From the NCBI GenBank assembly GCA_900548305.1, contig URJZ01000008.1, positions 1 through 56,422 of the forward strand: a stretch of DNA of 56,422 nucleotides, read 5' to 3'. Below are positions 53,160-56,422 of this stretch, piece after piece. Under the pieces are notes generated by a model. That model had not been told where the DNA came from, searched no databases, and worked only from the letters and a program-made list of their open reading frames with translations. A program made the position numbers and the translations under genes. This DNA comes from an uncultured Oscillospiraceae bacterium (GTDB lineage: Bacteria; Bacillota; Clostridia; Oscillospirales; Acutalibacteraceae). Positions within the stretch are counted from its first letter, which is position 1; each line of letters opens with the position of its first letter.

Positions 53160-54861
53160 ATGCCGTGAATTGTTCGGTTATATACTCTACGGCAACGCCT
53201 TTGCGTGTATCCGTAATGTGGGTTTGTTTTGTGGCGTTCGGCAATTCGATATATCCGATAAAACGGTAATATATAACGATTCGCTGCGTTCGACTTTTGC
53301 CTGTACCCTCTGTTTCAAAAATATCAATATGGTTAATCAGTTCTCGAAGCAGCGGTGATGTCAGATTATCCATTTGCATAAACCTGCGAATTGCCGATAT
53401 GAATTTTTCATATTCCGAATTGTTGTTTTTCAACTCTTCGATTTTGTGTCGAGTATCCGCAATTTTGGCTTTTAAGTCCATACGCTCTTTTTCGTATTTA
53501 TGAGACAGTTCAACAAACCACTCATCGCTGACTTTTCCGATAACATTATCCTCATATAGCTTTTCATAAAGTTGCGATACCGTACCGCTGCGAGCAATCG
53601 CTTTTTGCAGTTCCGACTCCAAAAACTTTTTGTCCTTTTCTCTTTCTTCGTCATTTTTCCGCAAAAGCAGTTGTGCAAAATATGACTCGTCAATTTCCAA
53701 CATTTCAACAAGTCGCCTTAATTCGAGTTTTACAACTTCTTCAAGGGCGTCTGCTCTGACATAATGTCTTCCCGGACACTTTCCTCGATAATCCACTTTG
53801 TTGTCGGAACAAGTGAAATAGTGAATTTCTTTATTCGAGGTGCTTGTGTGGTATCTCATTTTACTGTGGCAATCTCCGCAATATATCAATCCGTTAAATA
53901 TACTCCGTTCGCCGTTTTCTTTTTTCGGAGCCCGACGCTTTGTTTTTGAAATAAACTTCTGTACGGTTTCAAATGTTTCTCGGTCGATTATCGGCTCATT
54001 AACATTCTTGAATACAGCCCAATTCTCTTTTGAGTTTTCATATCTTGTTTTGTTTTTAAATGACTTGGAATATGTTTTGAAATTGATAATATCTCCGCAA
54101 TACTCTTGTTGAGAAAGAATTTTTTGAATAGTTGTCTTACACCATTTGTACGGATTGGTTTGGGTTTTCTTTCCGCCTCTGTTCAGTCCTTTTGACCGCC
54201 AATAAGCCATAGGTATAAGCACTTCGCTTTCCTGCAATTCTCTTGCAATGGTTTCATTACCTTTACCGTCGAGGCACATTTTGAATATGCTTTTCACAAC
54301 GGTTGCGGCTTCGGGGTCAATTATCCATTTCTTTTTGTTTTCCGGTGATTTCATATATCCGTATGGCGGTTGCGATAACGGCTCTCCCATACTGCCTCTG
54401 AGCCTGTGGGATGAACGAATCTTTTTTGAAATATCTCTTGCATACATTTCGTTTAAGATATTCTTGAACGGTGCAATTTCGCTTTCTCCCTCATCGCTGT
54501 CAATGGCATCGTTCACGGCGATAAAACGAACATTATGTTCGGGAAAATAGCTGTCGGTATAATTACCTACCGAAACATAATCACGACCCAGGCGGGATAA
54601 ATCTTTAACCATTACGGCAGAAACAAGTCCGATTTCAACATCGTCGATAAGCTGTTGAAATCCGGGGCGGTTGAAATTTGTTCCGGTATATCCGTCATCC
54701 ACATAATATTTTGTATCCGTTAAACCCATTTCTTTTGCTTTTTGTGATAACAACTTCTTTTGATTGCCTATGGAGTTACTCTCGCTTTCTGTTCCGTCAT
54801 CACGGGACAAACGACAATAAAGAGCTGTTATCCCTATTTGATTTTTGTTTTTCGACTGCAT
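53158..54861 (-). CDS. Large serine recombinase (TnpX-like)
   Basis: A 567-residue site-specific recombinase. The N-terminal resolvase domain has the catalytic Ser in YCRLSRDD and the Arg motif KDLSRLGRDY. A recombinase domain follows (PPYGYMKSP, EYCGDI), then a zinc ribbon CGDCHSKM with GKCPGRHYV, a coiled-coil region, and a DUF4368-like end (IDIFETEG, VIYYRFIGYIELP). Such enzymes move circular elements without other factors. It is the last gene of the minus-strand set and ends at the element border. Confidence 0.94.
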   Translation of the reverse strand: MQSKNKNQIGITALYCRLSRDDGTESESNSIGNQKKLLSQKAKEMGLTDTKYYVDDGYTGTNFNRPGFQQLIDDVEIGLVSAVMVKDLSRLGRDYVSVGNYTDSYFPEHNVRFIAVNDAIDSDEGESEIAPFKNILNEMYARDISKKIRSSHRLRGSMGEPLSQPPYGYMKSPENKKKWIIDPEAATVVKSIFKMCLDGKGNETIARELQESEVLIPMAYWRSKGLNRGGKKTQTNPYKWCKTTIQKILSQQEYCGDIINFKTYSKSFKNKTRYENSKENWAVFKNVNEPIIDRETFETVQKFISKTKRRAPKKENGERSIFNGLIYCGDCHSKMRYHTSTSNKEIHYFTCSDNKVDYRGKCPGRHYVRADALEEVVKLELRRLVEMLEIDESYFAQLLLRKNDEEREKDKKFLESELQKAIARSGTVSQLYEKLYEDNVIGKVSDEWFVELSHKYEKERMDLKAKIADTRHKIEELKNNNSEYEKFISAIRRFMQMDNLTSPLLRELINHIDIFETEGTGKSRTQRIVIYYRFIGYIELPNATKQTHITDTRKGVAVEYITEQFTA

Positions 54862-55101
54862 TTAATCCTCCTTTCCGACAGTCGAACAATCATATTCATC
54901 TGTCATTTTATCATTGATGCTATCAACAGACAATTCTGCGAAATCGCTCGTGAGATATTTTTTCAATCTGTTATTCAAATGATTGCTGTCGCTATATTTT
55001 TTAATGTTAAAATCCTCAAATTTACCGCAAACGATATATCTTACTCCGTTTATCATATATTCGCCTGTACCCAATCTGAAATTTGTTATTTGCTTTTTCA
55101 T
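54862..55101 (-). CDS. Small TnpW-like transposon protein
   Basis: A 79-residue protein with the pattern MKKQITNFRLGTGEYMI and YIVCGKFED, as in TnpW (small protein encoded next to TnpX-type recombinases). Function is unknown; a role as regulator or recombination cofactor is conceivable. ATG 55101 has GGGAGAG upstream, so the in-frame GTG at 55119 is not used. It lies between parB and the recombinase. Confidence 0.7.
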   Translation of the reverse strand: MKKQITNFRLGTGEYMINGVRYIVCGKFEDFNIKKYSDSNHLNNRLKKYLTSDFAELSVDSINDKMTDEYDCSTVGKED

Positions 55102-55102
55102 A

Positions 55103-55936
55103 TCATCTCTCCCTATCACGCTGTCGGATTAAATATTTTCTGTAATGCTCGCAAGCTTTAATTATGAAATCTTCGGTCTTTTGCTTATCCATACCCCTTG
55201 GGAGAATATCACGTAACTTATCTGCGGATATTCGCACTTGCTCTTTTTGATTTGACTTTTCTTCATTGAGAACGGCGAAAACCGTATCAAGGAAAAAGTT
55301 ACTGTCTTTACTGAACTTCCTTAATCTTTGTGCTTGTGACAATGACGGTGTAGCGTCGGTAAATTCTATTTGTTCAAGCAATATTTGTTGTTCATATTCC
55401 GACAAATATGAAAGTTCAACCGCAGGAGTAAAGGCTATTCTTTCTTCATCAACAAGTTTAAGTAATTCGGGTATTAAGTATGTCAGGCGGATATATCGCT
55501 GTATTTGTCTTGCACTGTCATCGACGGTTTCTGCAATCTTTTCATCTGTTCTTAACTTTGTGCCAAGTTGGCACGAAGTTTTCCCTTGATGCTTCAAAGC
55601 TTCTGATTTCATTTTGTAGGCAAAAGCTTTTTCACTCGGTAAAATATATTCACGGTGTATGTTTGAATCCACCATTTGCACAATTGCCTCATCTTTTGTA
55701 AGTTCTTTTATTGTCACCAGGACACTTGTTATCCCTAACGCTTTGCAGGCTTCAACTCGTCTGTGTCCGCTGATAATTTCATATTTACCCGCCGGAAAAG
55801 AACGAACGATTATAGGTTCAAGCAATCCGTTTTCTTTTATGCTTTCTGTTAATTCTTGCTGCTCAATTCCGCTTCTTTCCTTAAACGGATGATTTTCAAA
55901 AGGAACAAGCAAATCTAAGCTTATGTTTTTTATCAT
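55103..55936 (-). CDS. ParB/RepB/Spo0J-like partition protein
   Basis: A 277-residue protein. The N-terminal ParB nuclease-like domain has ENGLLEPIIVR and SGHRRVEACKALG (CTPase/arginine motif), followed by SNIHREYILPSEKAFAY and a helix-turn-helix region. Element-borne copies are thought to help keep the excised circle. AAAGGAGG precedes the ATG. The gene ends one base before the TnpW-like gene. Confidence 0.9.
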   Translation of the reverse strand: MIKNISLDLLVPFENHPFKERSGIEQQELTESIKENGLLEPIIVRSFPAGKYEIISGHRRVEACKALGITSVLVTIKELTKDEAIVQMVDSNIHREYILPSEKAFAYKMKSEALKHQGKTSCQLGTKLRTDEKIAETVDDSARQIQRYIRLTYLIPELLKLVDEERIAFTPAVELSYLSEYEQQILLEQIEFTDATPSLSQAQRLRKFSKDSNFFLDTVFAVLNEEKSNQKEQVRISADKLRDILPRGMDKQKTEDFIIKACEHYRKYLIRQRDRER

Positions 55937-55957
55937 TTTTCCGCCTCCTTTAATATT

Positions 55958-56248
55958 TCAACTTTTTTTGAGGGAAATACCCTTATGGTTTTTCTCATAA
56001 ATCAATCTTAAATTTGTTCCGTTATCTATCTCGTAAAAGCCAAGATAACTCTGCCACCAAAATACAGGTGTGATTATTTTTCTTCCGTCACTTAGCTGAA
56101 GAAAAAGTCGCATCATATTTCGGCTTGCCTCTGCTCGCATTATCAACTTTGCGAAGTATTCGCCCTCTTTATCAATAAATTTGTAGTCTGAGGTAATGAT
56201 GTGTTCTTCTCTCATTTCTTCTTTTGTGTAAACTTTGTTTTGAATCAT
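55958..56248 (-). CDS. Hypothetical protein of the element
   Basis: A 96-residue protein I do not recognise. It is basic and aromatic, contains TPVFWWQSYLGFYEIDNG, and has no membrane segment or known motif. AGAAGGG upstream supports the start. Its position before parB suggests it belongs to the element's maintenance module. Confidence 0.7.
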   Translation of the reverse strand: MIQNKVYTKEEMREEHIITSDYKFIDKEGEYFAKLIMRAEASRNMMRLFLQLSDGRKIITPVFWWQSYLGFYEIDNGTNLRLIYEKNHKGISLKKS

Positions 56249-56422
56249 AATATATCCCTTCTTAATAAATTCTCTTTATCGGAAAGTAAAAGCTATATAT
56301 TTATTTATATATTTATACGGCTACTCTCCGTTTTGTTTTTAATCACCGATTTATCTTTGCTTTACATCTCTGTTTCTGTATTGATTTGGTGTCGAAATCG
56401 GTAATTTTTTCTTTTGTATCGA

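Larger units (their letters stand above)
53108..56422 (-). mobile_element. One end of an integrated conjugative or mobilizable element
   Basis: From the tRNA-Pro terminator to the window edge all genes run on the minus strand: hypothetical, ParB-like, TnpW-like and a large serine recombinase nearest the tRNA. This is a common module at the end of Tn4451/CTn-type elements in Clostridia. The left border lies between 53108 and 53157; the other end is outside the window. Core att bases cannot be identified from one end. Confidence 0.8.

Overview
The window reads as chromosomal DNA of a low-GC, spore-forming Gram-positive bacterium of the class Clostridia, probably related to Oscillospiraceae/Ruminococcaceae. 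The reasons are AT-rich DNA with strong AGGAGG-type ribosome binding sites, TTG and GTG starts, sigma-A promoters that often carry an extended -10, a SpoIVFA/SpoIVFB-like sporulation pair, an NfnAB electron-bifurcating transhydrogenase, and the gene orders tig-clpP-clpX-lon-engB and rplS-lepB-ylqF-rnhB-yraN. Species cannot be named from the sequence alone.

Layout. 1-8.8 kb: one giant gene (2832 codons) with a near-perfect promoter and its own terminator. It encodes a membrane-anchored, beta-rich protein of about ten tandem ~200-residue modules and is the least explained object here. 9.0-11.2 kb: nfnA-nfnB. 11.4-12.1 kb: a small lipoprotein gene broken by one base in an A run. 12.4-13.9 kb: spoIVFA/spoIVFB-like pair. 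14.0-16.8 kb: radical SAM protein and its partner behind a duplicated promoter. 16.8-17.3 kb: rplS with a structured leader. 17.6-20.3 kb: glycosyltransferase and flippase. 20.3-24.4 kb: two signal peptidases I, rbgA, rnhB, yraN and an M19 dipeptidase. 24.4-26.7 kb: thrC and a metallophosphoesterase. 26.8-36.9 kb: protein-quality genes (tig, clpP, clpX, lon), engB, lysA, a TrpR-like regulator, a methyltransferase and hslO. 37.0-37.5 kb: five tRNA genes (Val, Asp, Phe, Gly, Cys). 37.8-42.4 kb: small accessory genes (patatin, a histidine-tailed DUF4198-like protein, a PNPOx-like protein, a uracil/hypoxanthine DNA glycosylase, TspO, a VanY-like carboxypeptidase). 42.6-45.8 kb: gltX and glnS. 46.0-48.9 kb: a BofC-like membrane protein divergent from a class A PBP. 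49.0-52.9 kb: ACT protein-hom-thrB-lysC. 53.0 kb: tRNA-Pro. 53.1-56.4 kb: one end of an integrated element (serine recombinase, TnpW-like, ParB-like, hypothetical), all on the minus strand and continuing past the window.

How the genes work together. hom, thrB, lysC, thrC and lysA cover much of the aspartate-family pathway (lysine, threonine). tig, ClpXP, Lon and Hsp33 form a folding and proteolysis block. LepB, flippase, glycosyltransferase, PBP, VanY-like enzyme and the giant protein concern the cell envelope. Most other genes are ordinary housekeeping. The strongest candidates for undescribed biology are the giant repeat protein, then the histidine-tailed DUF4198-like gene with a palindrome inside its promoter, and the glycosyltransferase/flippase insertion beside duplicated lepB genes. 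Functional names rest on motif recognition without database searches.
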